From Phlebotomus papatasi (Eukaryota > Arthropoda > Insecta > Diptera > Psychodidae): DNA of 64,000 bases. Under the pieces are notes generated by a model that worked only from the letters and a program-made list of their open reading frames with translations, was not told the origin of the DNA and made no database searches. Shown piece by piece: positions 10,331-22,006 of the stretch (positions are counted from its first letter, which is position 1; each line of letters opens with the position of its first letter). A program made the translations under genes and the position numbers. The stretch lies in contig NC_077224.1 in the NCBI RefSeq assembly GCF_024763615.1, positions 14,973,078-15,037,077 of the forward strand, given 5' to 3'.

Positions 10331-12217
10331 ATCTTTTCATACTGATCATTATTTATTTTATTTTTTGTGCTATTCGACTTCGAAGTTTATTATTTTATTT
10401 ACCTTATTTGAGCTCAGCTTACTAGCTCTCCACGCTGTTTTCGGCTAAAAAATAGGAAAAATGCAATAGACCTTCAATATGATGGCATAAAATAAATCTA
10501 ATAGTGAACGAGAATCAATCCCAAAAGGTGAAAATTAATTTAAACAAAAAATGAGGAATCTTGAATTAATTTCTCCTAGAAATGTTTCTTGATTAATCAA
10601 TATTGATTTCTTGATTCCTGTATCTAGATGATTTTGTTAAGGCAAAAAGTTACGTTTAGCTAAGTGTAGGCAATCTTGGAATCTTTATTTTCAGCTAGAA
10701 ATATTTATTTTGTGATTTTTTGACAAATTGAAATTTTGGTATTGATCTGAGTCTAAGAATAAGGCAATTCTTTGCATTATTCTTCTAATATTTCTTGCCA
10801 AATTTTAACCACGCCCACTGGTTCTCTGTAGATTCTCCTTAACTAAATCCTCAAGCTTTATTTATAGTCTCCTGGGATTAGAGAAACAGTAGCCTTTAGA
10901 TGTCCAAAGAAACCTTTTAGAAAATTTAATTTATTTTATTTTGATGTGTTTGAAGTACGCAAGGGGGCGTGGCTTATTATTTAATGGCAAAGTTTATGTG
11001 GAATGGTCCATAATTCATATTCTAAGGTGTATTTACTCAGGGATTGTCAACCTATCCCTTTAGTGAAACATTTAAAAATCCCTTTCTAGAAGTTTTGTCT
11101 TTAGGCCTAGCTTTCTAAAGTGGGCGTGGCTTATTTTTAAATGAAATCTAGCTCGAATTGTCACTTTTTTACTTCTCTAAAATACCAAACAAACACAGTA
11201 AAGCAGAGGTATCCTAAAATACAATAATTCCTTTCAAAAATAATAATAATAAATAAACAATTAATAGAAATTTAACAACTTTCCCAACACGACAGATCAA
11301 TTTTTCACACAAAATTTCACCACAATGGATGAGATATTTTTTTTTTGTAAAGTGAAAGAGACAAAAAAGTGCCTTTAAGTCATCAAGAATTTTATCATTT
11401 TAAGCCATTTCAATGCGATTTTTTTTCGTTTTGGTACTTAAGACAAAGAAAATATATATATTTTAATTGTATATTGCAAAGAAAACAAAACTAATTTAGC
11501 AGCTTCTTTTTCTCTTCCAAAAATGAAATTTTTATTATAAAAAAAAAACCATCAGCAAAAATGAGCTAAAATAGCAAGACATATCAGGATGGACAGATAA
11601 ATTTTTATCCCTTCTATCTTACTGTATAGAAAATACTTTGGAATTTTGAAAAAAAAATAGCTAAAAAATTTATATGAAAAAAAATTCTTGCGAGCCACAA
11701 TTTTTCCAAAAGAAAAACTATTTAGAAAAAAAGAGAGATTTGAGAGAAAGATGCGCGTAAGGAAATTTTCCGGTGAAATCTTTAAAGTGTTTTAAGATAG
11801 TTTGGGCAAATTTTAATTTGGTGATTAACTATATTAAATTAGTATTTGACAATGGACAATTTATGTAAATAAAAACAAAAACATCAAGAGAGATCAATAA
11901 AAATGATGAAAAAGAGATAAAAAAACGCTTTTGTCTTTTTCAATAATTTATTTTTTGACTTATCCTTTTACTGGGCAAAAGAGGAATGGCGCGTGTCAGA
12001 AGATTTGTTTTCTTTCCTTGTTTTTTTTTTTGAAGCATCACATTGAGGCGAAGTGTTCTTTTTATTTGTTTTGTCAGAAAAAGAAACATGAGAAGTTGGC
12101 ATGAGAGTGTCCTTTCTGTAGCATTCCACGTCGTTGGAAATAAATCATAAAGAAACGCAGAAATTCTGAAAGAAGCAATTTGCAAAAGAATCTGCATCAG
12201 TTTGGTCATTTAAACAG
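10331..12217. other. No gene recognised; scattered GC boxes
   Basis: AT-rich sequence with no gene. GGGCGTGG or its complement occurs at 10,809-10,816, 10,965-10,972 and 11,122-11,129, twice followed by CTTATT. It may be distal CREB 3'UTR or intergenic. Confidence 0.4.
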
Positions 12218-12225
12218 TGACGTCA
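12218..12225. promoter_or_regulatory. Consensus cAMP response element TGACGTCA
   Basis: The palindromic 8-mer TGACGTCA is the full CRE that CREB dimers bind. It lies 5.2 kb downstream of the CREB stop and 19 bp upstream of the hairpin at 12,245. A second full CRE lies at 20,249-20,256. One or so is expected by chance in a window this long, so function is only inferred. Confidence 0.35.
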
Positions 12226-12244
12226 CGCTACTTAGTGACAGTCG

Positions 12245-12307
12245 CTTGAATCAACAAATGTTCTACCTGAATAAATATAGAGTAGGTAGAACAATTGCTG
12301 ATTCAAG
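12245..12307 (+). ncRNA. Near-perfect hairpin, microRNA-like candidate
   Basis: The 5' arm (12,245-12,268, CTTGAATCAACAAATG then TTCTACCT) pairs with the 3' arm (12,284-12,307, AGGTAGAACAATTGCT then GATTCAAG) at 22 of 24 positions around a 15 nt loop. Size and shape fit an insect microRNA precursor. I do not recognise the arm sequences as a known microRNA. A tiny MITE relic is an alternative; no target duplication is obvious. Confidence 0.35.
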
Positions 12308-12629
12308 AAACGATTTTCTTACTATTTTAAAAAAGTCAAGAAATTATATTATAATCTTTTTATAATGATCGATCGTAGAGGCTGAAACTATTAATATCAA
12401 TTAAGTAATTAATTATTATGTATACTTGTTGTGTTTCCAGTCGGAGTTTGATTAATAGGTAGTTTTTTATTTGCAAAAAAAGTCGATGATGTTCGAAAAA
12501 TTGAAACATTGATATAGAATTCTGAATTGTTATACTAAAAATTTTACAGCAGTAGGGAATTTTATACTTTTTGATATTGTCACAAGTAAATTCGAAACCT
12601 CAAAATGTTAATTAGAATCAAAGATTGAG

Positions 12630-12925
12630 GCCGGCTAATTTTCGAACTCTGACCCCTTATAACTCAGGTTAGGGGTTTCAGAGCGACTTAAGTTTTTTTT
12701 TGTTTGATAGTTATAATGTGCGGCTAAAACATACTAAAATTTTAGCCCGATGCACAAAGCCGTTTTTGAGTTATACATATATCTTAGAAAATTTAAAAAT
12801 CTTATTTTTAATAATAGCGCCCCTAACGGTGGTTTTCGAACTTCCGAGGAAAGTGGCATTTCACTAGAGCTTTTCAAAATGCTCTTACTTTTTAAATTCT
12901 GACAATTAGAACCGGAGTTAGGGGA
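12630..12925 (-). repeat. Reverse-oriented copy of the ~290 bp repeat family
   Basis: Read on the minus strand it matches 529-830 in order: CTCCGGTTCTAATTGTCAGA, the ACCACCGTTAGGGGCGC-type word, GGGCTAAAATTTTAGTATG, then ACTTAAGTCG and the TATAAGGGGTCA word. It is a dispersed repeat and non-coding. Confidence 0.75.
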
Positions 12926-14235
12926 AGTGTGCCAAATTTTGGCCAGCTTCTAATTTCGACCACTTTGAGTGTAATTTCGGCCATGGAAATAAATTAATTA
13001 AAATTATGTAAGTTATCTTCGAATAGTCAATTATTTAATTTTGCTTTTAAATATTTATTCATTTTAGGACGTATTAACACAAATACCGTTAAATTTTAGG
13101 TATAATTTCAAGCTCCTGGCAAGTTGACCTTTTTATATGGAGCCATTTGAAGCCAATTTTCTAAATTGATCTCGGACTCAGCTCGCAGTGCTCCAAGGAA
13201 AAATTTTATTTAATCAAAAATTTAGTATATTTATCCCTCCATACGGAAAAGTATCTTATAATACGGAAAAACTTCTCACTTAAAAAAAAATATTTTGTAA
13301 AAATGTTCGTAAATGTTTGTGAATTCCTATGGGGGAGTTACGAAATGCTCGTGAATCGTGTAACCCACAAACATGTTTTTTGTGTTTTTTGTACTTTTAC
13401 AAACATTTGTTCGTAAATGTTCGTAAACACACCGAAATTTACCGCTCTACAACTTTGTGAAAGTAATTCTCCTCTATTTTGTAAGGAAATACATTTATCG
13501 AGCCGTTTTATAAAACGTAATTTTGTGACTATTCTCAAAAATGCTGGGGCAAATAGTATCAGGCATGGGATGTTATCGCATTTTGGTTCGCTTTGTTACG
13601 GGATTCCGTGAATTTAAAAAAAATCCTAGATAACATATTTTCATAGGAAATTTATTCCTCTACACTTTTTTAAAACACAGTTTCCTCTATCTGAACGAGA
13701 AAAGTGATTTTCAAGCTATTTTAGAAAAAAACACAAAAGAGACTGTTATCGTTTGACCAATGCAAACATGGAGAAACATGATAATGACGTTTCTTTTCGC
13801 CGTAAGACATCAGAAATTGCTTCGGTCTTTGTTACTTTTTGCTCCATACCTTTTGTTACTTTTTACCCCAAGTGGTCATTTTTAATTAAAGGAATTTCTG
13901 GAGATAAGAATCTTTGTAAAATTCTAAAATAGATAGTGGTTTCGTATTCAAAGAATCCAAATCATTTAGGGAATATTTACCAGTGCATCAATTTTGGGAA
14001 ATAAGTAGATAAAAATTGATGTCTGCTGTAAGGAAAACATTTCAAAAATAGAGCTAAAAATTTCAATATTTAATATTTTCTGAATTCCTTGTTCGAATTC
14101 TAAGAAACTTGCGACTTTGAAGAAGGTCTATGGAGGCCATCTATGGAAAAAAATTTAAGTCGCTATCTCTTTTATCTTGGAAGATATTGAATTTTCAAAT
14201 TTTCAATTTGTGACTTTTTGCCCCAGTCTCCCCTG
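12926..14235. other. Intergenic repeats; 13,138-13,285 has a second copy at 43.7 kb
   Basis: No gene. The block 13,138-13,285 (ATTTGAAGCCAATT, GATCTCGGACTCAGCTC, TTAGTATATTTATCCCTCC, TAATACGGAAAAACTTCTCA) is matched at 43,700-43,850 in the same orientation. The stretch 13,300-13,440 repeats GTTCGTAAATG words. Confidence 0.6.
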
Positions 14236-14472
14236 TTGTTTTGGCCGCTAGAGGTCTCTATTTTTCACAGAATGGATCAATAGTGAAATTTGGTTTGATC
14301 AACACGATATGACCAGTTTCATTAAAATTAAAGAATGTGGTCTATAAATCGAATAAGTTTAAATAAAGCCATAATTTAGAAATCATAAATGAGTTTCCCA
14401 TTTTTTTGGCCGAACTGAATTTCACTATTGACGTATTCTGTGTAAAATAGTGACCTCTAGCTGCCAAAACAA
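14236..14472. repeat. Inverted-repeat (fold-back) element
   Basis: Arms 14,236-14,302 and about 14,406-14,472 are inverted copies: TTGTTTTGGCCGCTAGAGGT against its complement, then ATTTTTCACAGAAT and AATAGTGAAATT. The spacer is about 100 bp. No clear target duplication is visible. Confidence 0.65.
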
Positions 14473-15479
14473 CCTTTATACTACGATTCTAATAATTTGA
14501 AGATTTCGACTTCAGAATTTTATCAACAAATTGGGAAGAAATACAAAAGTTAAAAAATATAACATTTGCAAAGTGATTCTATTATTTTGGCCGCCACTGT
14601 ATATTCATTTGTGTAAAAGGTCCTGAGAATTTTTTTTTGCTTGAAATTGCCTGGCTATCCTCTAGGAAGGACTCATTTCAGTATCACCTTTTTATTAGTC
14701 AACAATTAATTGCCAATTACTTAGAATTTTTTAATAGCATTTCTTAACTCTTTCGTCTCTTTTGGGACTGTAGTACCCAAAGAAGCATATGAATATTCTA
14801 TGAAAAACAATGTTTTTTAATTATTCAGAACTGATAAAAATCCGATTTTTGTGGATGATTACAAACTATAAGGATGTCCAAATGTAAGATATTTTTTGTA
14901 GGACCTCAATTATTTCCTGAGCTTAGATATTTTTGATTAAAAATTGTGAAATTGACTTGCAGCATATGCTGCGGTCCGGAAAGAGGTAATATTTTCTTAT
15001 CATAAATGATTTTTTTACTGGCGGGAATTTTATACTCAACAAATAAAATTGATATTATCCAGAGTGAGTCAGTCATAATTTCTTAGATTAGGCAACTTAT
15101 TTCTAGAGTATATTATCTTTTTTTAATGTTTATCTACACAATTCTATATTTTATTGCTGCGATTGGAAAGATTGGAAAAAAAGCATTTTCTCGAGTGTAA
15201 TATCGAGCACAAAGAGCTATTTTCACATGATGCATATGCTTCATGCGCCTACTGATCCAAAAGATTCCCCATTGAATATTTTGTTTTTTTTTTTCAAAAG
15301 AAACAATCAGAAAAATTATGTTTTATGATTCAGAGTTATGATTCAGCCTCTTTTCTTTTCTTTTTACTGTTGAACATGATAAAAATGCAGATTGCAACGT
15401 ACCATAGATTTGTGCTGAGACTGTATCGTGGCCAGTTCCGTATGAGATCATCTCGGCTCCTTCCCTTCCTCCCGTCGTC
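14473..15479. other. AVL9 downstream region
   Basis: AT-rich with no gene. A TTTATT at 15,150-15,155 gives AATAAA on the minus strand, 325 nt after the AVL9 stop, and is the best candidate for that gene's poly(A) signal. Confidence 0.4.
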
Positions 15480-17330
15480 CTAAATGGTGAAAATCTCCCC
15501 GAGATCGCGCGAGTAGTCAATGAGTTCGGCTTCCTTGGCAATGTCCACTTTCTGCTCTCCTTCATCCTCCTCCTGCTCCTCCCTTTTATCACATTGAATC
15601 TCTTCCGGCGTCTTCTCCAGGCCCCTCTCGCCAGCCTTTGTCTGTCCCTGAGGCTGTGGCGGAGGCGTCGTGATCGTCGACCACCACGTACTCAGGGCCC
15701 CTTTGGCCTGCATCAGAGCCCCTCCGACGGCCCTGGAAGTTGTATTTACGGCCTGATTGAGCTTCCGGCCGCCTTCCGTGCTCTGAATGGTGTGAGCGAG
15801 CTTGAGTTTCATGTCAGTGACTGAGAGACTACCGGCGAAGGGATGGATGTTGGGAACTGTGGCCAGGAGGGGTGATTCCTGGAGATTGAGAGGGTTTCTC
15901 CGGTGCCATTCCTGCCAATTGTGACTCTTCCGCCAGGCGCCGATGAAGGCCCCATTGAAGTGTTCGTGCTCCTTGGAACCTTCCGGAAGCTGCGATGCTC
16001 GCAGAAGGGCCAACATGTAGGCCTGGAATTGAGCTTTGATCCACTGTTCACTGCCCTCTGCCGCTTCCCGTGGATTCAGGACGTTGCGAATGATGTAGTC
16101 AGCGAAACGGAGATCCTCCGTGGTCAGCTGGAGTTGCTTCCGGAGTTCAGGACTGCCCACGTCGATTGTCGTGGTCTCTGCATCGATCAGGACGTCGGCC
16201 AATTGGCGCTTCTGTTGGAAGAGAATGTTGGAGGCTCCAATGACAAATCCCGAGACTGCAGGATCGGACAGGAGATCCATGTACGGCAGGGAGAGGTACG
16301 GAAGGACCAGATGGCCGTCCGTGAAGAGCTGCAGAGGAGCTCCCCAGCGATTTGGATCGAAGGAACCAAGATTGGTTAGGATTTGCACGAGAGCATCGAC
16401 ACTGGTATCCCTTGAGCGATTATCCTCGCAATTCTGACTAGCTTCCTCCTTCTCCTCCGCCAGCTCCTGGACATGCGAATCCCCCTCAACTGTTCCCGGC
16501 TCCAGAACCTCCGTTTCCGGCTTCTCAGGTGGCTCAGATTCCGGATATTCCGGAAGAGGGGACATTGGCCGGGAAGTCTTAATGCACGCCACTTGCCGGA
16601 ATCCTCTCGTGAGTTGTCCAGGATGCAGTGAAGCCACAGCGACAATTAAATTGCAAATAGGCCTCACAGGAGATCCAAAGATGATCACTTTCCGCTGCAG
16701 CAACATCATCTTGAAGATCAGCAAGATTTTGTGCTTCCACTTCAGAACAATCTCTCTCAAATTCAATCCAACGCTGAAGTACCTCTCCGGCGACAATCCC
16801 GTGAGATTCTCATGCGTCAGGCAAGCATTTAGCTGCTCAAAGACATTCACCAGAATGTCCACGGATGAGAAGTCTCCCTGATCGAAGAAGCACTGAGCAA
16901 TCAGAGAAAGTTTCACCTCAACATACCCATAAATGGGATAGGACATCAAAGCACAGACAGCCTTCTGCACAGTGCTCCTGGTGACATCAGCCGTTCTGAT
17001 TTTCAGCCTCTGCAAAAGAAAAAAGGGGCGTTATCTCCCATTCCAGACTTAACTCGCAATTACTCATACTTCTGATGGAATTTGTCGATAGCAGGACACT
17101 CCGTAGATGCTCTCAGTGGGATCCTTCAGGCTAGGAAGGTTAAAAAACACCGTGTCATCGGTGAAATTGTGCGATCCATCTGGGAGTGCCAGGGTAGGTA
17201 GATATTTCCATCCGGAAGGACATTCATTCGTTCCGGAACTCCCTTCAATTAAGGGTGGATGGGAAAATTCCACCTGGCACCCTTTTTTGTGGTGAAATCC
17301 CACGACCAGGATGTGCAAAATAGGCGCCAT
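15480..17330 (-). CDS. AVL9: AVL9 homolog (late secretory pathway protein)
   Basis: A complete two-exon gene. Exon 1 is 17,070-17,330 (ATG start, 87 codons). The intron is 17,010-17,069 (60 nt, GTATGA…TTGCAG). Exon 2 is 15,480-17,009, ending in TAG. The protein is 596 aa. AVL9 proteins are DENN-related factors acting in late secretory or membrane traffic and cell migration. The N-terminus carries the family signature (HILVVGFHHKKGCQVEFS, then LPDGSHNFTDDTVFFNLP and YGVSCYRQI). Joining the exons gives QIPSERLKIR, matching the family across the splice. Residues near 275-300 (FTDGHLVLPYLSLPYMDLL) are the second conserved block. A Glu/Pro-rich stretch (about 235-285) and an acidic tail look disordered. 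It lies downstream of the calcium channel on the same strand, about 3.5 kb away and separated by transposons. Confidence 0.95.
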
Positions 17331-17794
17331 GACCTCTGTTACACTTCAACTTCACTTTAAAGTCCAGAAAATACCAAAAAATCGGGGAAATAACATAATT
17401 TTTGCACTAGCACAGAATATTTTGTTTTTCCACCAAGAAGTTTTTGACAAGCAACCTGCAGCCCGGTGGGCATACCATTAGCCAAATTTTTCATATACGC
17501 GTATTGATATTCAGTAAGGAATACGCGTATGGAATATTCAAATCCAGCTTGAATATTCCAACTGAAAATGTTTGTATGCGGCCAACTAGATTTTACAAAA
17601 AGTTTGTAAAAATTTGCACTCTTTTCTATTCTGTTAAAATATTTTCACAATATGAAAGAACATGTTTTTTTTTAAGAAATATAAATCATAAACAAAATTG
17701 GGAAAAATATTTATGGTTATAAAATTTTAAAATGAGTCCAGGGGTCAATAAATAATTCAAAATGGTCAGTAAAATACCTAAACTTTATAAAATA
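17331..17794 (-). promoter_or_regulatory. AVL9 upstream region with palindrome cluster
   Basis: This is the sequence 5' of AVL9. Two copies of the palindrome ATACGCGTAT (17,495-17,504 and 17,521-17,530) are 26 bp apart. Right after them is a perfect inverted repeat, GGAATATTCAA…TTGAATATTCC (17,531-17,559). No TATA box or initiator was identified with confidence. Confidence 0.35.
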
Positions 17795-19857
17795 CAGTGG
17801 TGGAAATAAGTATAATTCCAACCCATTCCACCCCATTATCATTAAAAAAGATGTCTCAAAAACAATTCATGCGTAGACGTCTTTTCATGCCAACATAAAA
17901 AATCGACATTTTGATTTTTTATTCGAAGTATTTTTCAGAATAATAATAGAATATTGCATTTTTGTCTGGAAAAAAGTATAGGGGAAGGTTTTGAAGGTTC
18001 GTATTAAAAAAGGAGTCCAAGATTTAAGATTTTTTACCGAATGCCACACAAACCGAATCAATTATATCACTATATCAAAAAAAATCTCTTACTTATTGGG
18101 TTCATAATTCTGCCTGACAAAATTCCTGGAAGTCCTTGGATTTTCCTCTACATGAAAATGAAAATGTAGCGGTATTTTTTACGAAGGTGCCCTGGTTAAC
18201 TCAGCTTCGTACCACTTTTTCCCACCTCTGTAGGCCTCATTTTCCCCGAAAACATTACACTGGATACAAAAATTTGGGCATCACTTCTTAGATGGAACTT
18301 TCATCTACTTGTTTTCACCATTTGTAGGAGGTATCACGCATTAAAAATCATTTTTAAGCTATTTTTCTAACACATGTTTTTTGACACTCGGAAAACCATT
18401 TTTTCCCTGCATTCTGACAGTCAGATAAAAGCTCGGTTAGTTGTGATTCTTTTATAATCACACCTATTGTAATCCTCGGATTTTCTCTGACACCTCCAAT
18501 TGGTCTCACAGAACATATTTCGGACGTAACTGATTTCGAAAATGACCAGCCACCAATTTAAAGTGAAAAGTGGGAAATTCCACTTTAAAATAAGGAAAAT
18601 TGAATGAGAAATACTCAAAATACATCGAAGTGGCAATGAAAGAATCACATCTACCATAGGCAGATTCAGGCTTAATGTTTGATTTGACAGAAGTAAAACA
18701 AAAACATCTGATGAAGTCTCATTTTGATGGGGAAGTGCGTGTTTTCCTTCGAGATTTTAGTGAAAATTGTTCAATATCCGTATTTTCTTGTGAATTTATT
18801 CAGTGGAATCTGGAATCTCTGATGAGTCAAATATCTGTGTGACCCAAAACAGTGAGGAATCATCAAATTCGGAGGTCAGTAATTTTGACAGATCTTTTTA
18901 CGAATCTGCAAAATTCAATTTTCCTGAGCTGCAAGGGTGGTAATTTTTATGAATTTACCTCCACTTACAAAAACTACCCACTTCAAGCCAAAGAATTTCA
19001 CGGTAAATATTAACCCTAATAAACCCTCTATAACTTGAAATCGAAAAGACACTTGCAGTGTGCAAAAATGCATAAAATATTACGCATCATTATTACGATT
19101 TTAGACCCATTTTTTATTTTTGCCTTTTGGACCCAGAAAAAAGGCCTAGGCTTCAACTTTTACGAAGCTGCAACATTATGAAGGTGCAAAACCTTCCCCT
19201 AATTCCACTAAATAAATCTAGCGCTAGGGTATTTATTTTTGACTAATTTAAGGTACACTCAGTCCCGGCATTATGTCCTTCGGGATTATGCACCTGACGG
19301 AATTATGCACGTACAATTATGCAACTTTGCCTACCATTGGGAGTCAATTTATGAAATCATTTTTGAAATACGCCTGAATGTATACTATGTTGCGACGCGG
19401 GAAATTTGAAAATATTTTGCTACTTTTTCAGAATAAAACTTTAATTTCTTTTATTAAGGTAATTTTTTTTTAATATTATAACAATTTATTGAAGAACTCT
19501 GGTCAAAAAGTACTATTTGTTAATGCATTTCTATTAAACAATTGAATCTTTATGATTGAACTACTTTTACTCCGCGTGAAATTCATTTTACGACCGATTT
19601 ATTCAAAAGAAAGCCGCTGCAGGTCAGAAATAAATAACTTAGCGCTAAATTTATTGAGTGGATTTATACTTATTTCCAACCTAAAAAACAAAATTCTATT
19701 ATAATTCTGAAAAACTTAGAATAAAAAAATCAAAATGTCAATTTTTATGTTGTCATGAAAGGACGTTATGGTCAAGGTATGATTTTTTTCGAAACTTCTT
19801 TTTTTGTTGAGTTTCTTTAAGAATAATGGGATGGAATTATACTTATTTCCACCACTG
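17795..19857. mobile_element. Tc1/mariner-like element, interrupted by another transposon
   Basis: Terminal inverted repeats CAGTGGTGGAAATAAGTATA (continuing ATTCC on both sides, more than 25 bp perfect) are flanked by TA at 17,793-17,794 and 19,858-19,859. The CAGT start and TA target are typical of the Tc1/mariner superfamily. Without the inner insertion (17,981-19,199) it would be about 840 bp. No transposase is seen. Confidence 0.85.
17981..19199. mobile_element. Nested TA-target element, GGGGAAGG ends
   Basis: A 1,219 bp element sits inside the 17,795 element. Ends GGGGAAGGTTTTG and CAAAACCTTCCCC are perfect inverted 13-mers flanked by TA (17,979-17,980 and 19,200-19,201). Its left third (about 18,035-18,170) matches the reverse complement of 38,512-38,655 in the 985 bp element at 37,726, so the two are related. 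Short frames inside do not look like transposase. Confidence 0.8.
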
Positions 19858-20717
19858 TATTAGAATAACTAACCATGATTAATTGGAAAGGGTCTATTCA
19901 TTCTAATAAGATTTCAGGTGAATCGGGTTGGTTGAGCGAAGACACAAACCCTCATTTGACTGGAATTCGACCAGTTACAAAAAGGCCTTTATTATTTGGG
20001 TTTTTGATTTTGTGTAAGATTCTATTTCATTTTATACGCTAATCCTTGCAATTCTCTTCGTCCTGAAAAATATCTAAACTGAGTTGACACTTACATAAAG
20101 AAACTTTTACGATGTCCACGATTATGATTCGATTCCTTGTAAAAAAAAACAAAGTATTCGATATATTTTTCTTCTTCATTTCTTAATTTTATTTGACAAA
20201 TTTTTCAACAAGCATAATTTATTAAAATCATAAATATTTTATGGCTTGTGACGTCATTTATTGAAAAAGATTCATAATTTTTACTTTAATCCTAAAACTG
20301 TCCGTCATTTTAATTTTGTTTAATTTAGTGAGTGTTTTTTTGGGAAAATGGTAAGATAGTTTGGCCGGCAAGTTTTTGTTCAGGTTTTTCCCTTGACACA
20401 TTTTTATTGGATTTTTTCTTCTATATTTTTAGGTTATGTTTGCAGAAAATTTGTATACTTTTGTTTACTGAATTTACACGGAAGAAAATTTCATAAAACG
20501 TTTTAGAGTGCCTCAGATGTAGACTGATTTGCATGTATTTTAATCCATTTCATATGAATAAATTTTTAAAGGTTATGTTCAGTATAACCTCAAATTTCTA
20601 AATATTTACTCTTTCAAATCATGTAAAAAAGGCACAGGAGAACGAAATGAAGGTGATCAAAAATATGTCATAAAGTTGCCAATGAAAATTTTCTTACGTG
20701 TGACCCCAGTTAGGCAG
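19858..20717. other. Intergenic, nothing recognised
   Basis: AT-rich spacer between the nested transposons and the calcium-channel 3' end. It contains one perfect CRE (TGACGTCA, 20,249-20,256). No gene. Confidence 0.5.
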
Positions 20718-20728
20718 TTTATTTTATT
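20718..20728 (-). terminator. Poly(A) signals of the calcium-channel gene
   Basis: Two overlapping TTTATT words on the + strand give AATAAA on the minus strand at 20,723-20,728 and 20,718-20,723. They lie about 95 nt after the stop codon, which fits a short 3'UTR. Confidence 0.5.
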
Positions 20729-20819
20729 GTGTTTTTTTTTCTATGAAAGGCGGGAACTTTGGGTAAATGTGTCGATATTCACATTTTGTCGCTAATCACT
20801 TGACAGCCACAGAAATGCG

Positions 20820-22006
20820 CTATAATGCATCATGACGCCTAGGGCCTCGCTGAAGCAATTCATGGGCAGCCATATCCATTTCTTCCTTAGTCATCTCAAG
20901 GGCATCTTGCATCTCACGCGAAGTATAGCGAACAAAATCAGCATCGCAGTACTTCCCTAGGCCCTGCTCTACCAGAACCTGGTTATGTTTTTTTTTAATA
21001 AAGAAAATTAGCAAAGATACTTTGGGATAGATAAAGCCAAGATACATCTTACCCTTCCCACCAGACTTTCTGCCGATCCAACAACCTCTGTTGATCCTGT
21101 TCGGTGATCCTGAGGTGATCCTAGTGTGGTACGACCGAATCTCTCAGCCGTTGCACTCCCATTGAAGTCACTTGTCACTAAACGAACACCCAGTAGCAAA
21201 ATAATTTTATTATATCTAGCGGAGACATACTCCTTAACTTAATGTTAGCCTTAGCATTAAGGAGACAATCTGACATACAAAATCAAAAAAATGAAAACAA
21301 ATATTTTAGTGTCTTTGTTCACACAATTAGCGTGAGATGCTGTAAAATTTACTAGCATGCTAACAAAAAGGCCTATAGAGCCATTGTCAAAATTACGTCA
21401 AAAAATTAACTTCTTGCAGACCCTGCGGACACACTCAAAGTAAAAGCAATTGTTCTTCTATTTGTGAAAAAAGACAAATTCACGCAAGATTCAATCGCTC
21501 TACTAATAATGTTTAAGATCATTTTTGGTCCTTTGAGCCGTATTTGAACCAATATTGTTTCATTTGTTAAATAGAGTTAGAGATACAAAACGTTCAGAAA
21601 TTAGCAGTAAACACCTAACTTGGACAAGTATCCAAATCATTTTTTATCAATCTCTCTTACCAATTTGCCGTCCAGCTAACTGCCAAGATGAATCTGAAGG
21701 CCTGATACAAGAGGACAAAGCTTTATCTTAAGACAATCCCTATTCATTCATCCAATTCTTTCACTTAAGGTTTTGGCAGGCTTTGAATTCTACTCACATG
21801 GAGACGTTGGACATGACAAGGGGGCGCATGTGAATGTGCTCAGCACCGTCTTGTCCACTCTGATCCTCATGGAGCATTGATTGTGGCGGTTTCTGAACAT
21901 GATTGAGTCCATTTGTCGTAGCACCCGGACCCATCTTCTTTACAGCTGGTGCTGCTGATCGTCGTCGAATTGACGACCAGACTGTTCCAAAGAGCGTATG
22001 ATTGCG
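20820..22006 (-). CDS. Ca-alpha1D: Channel exons: C-terminal tail
   Basis: Four exons: 22006-21798 ([16 protein letters not shown] onward), the 41 nt micro-exon 21701-21661 ([13 protein letters not shown]), 21177-21053 and 20978-20820. The last begins [19 protein letters not shown] and ends in TAG. The conserved distal block matches Cav1 tails. The last acceptor, AACATAACCAG, is preceded by an A-run instead of pyrimidines. Phases 2/1, 1/2 and 0 fit throughout. Confidence 0.9.

Noticed and set aside
15323..16645. Several overlapping frames on both strands across AVL9 exon 2
   Set aside because: The AVL9 frame explains the conservation. The others are shadows created by its higher GC content.
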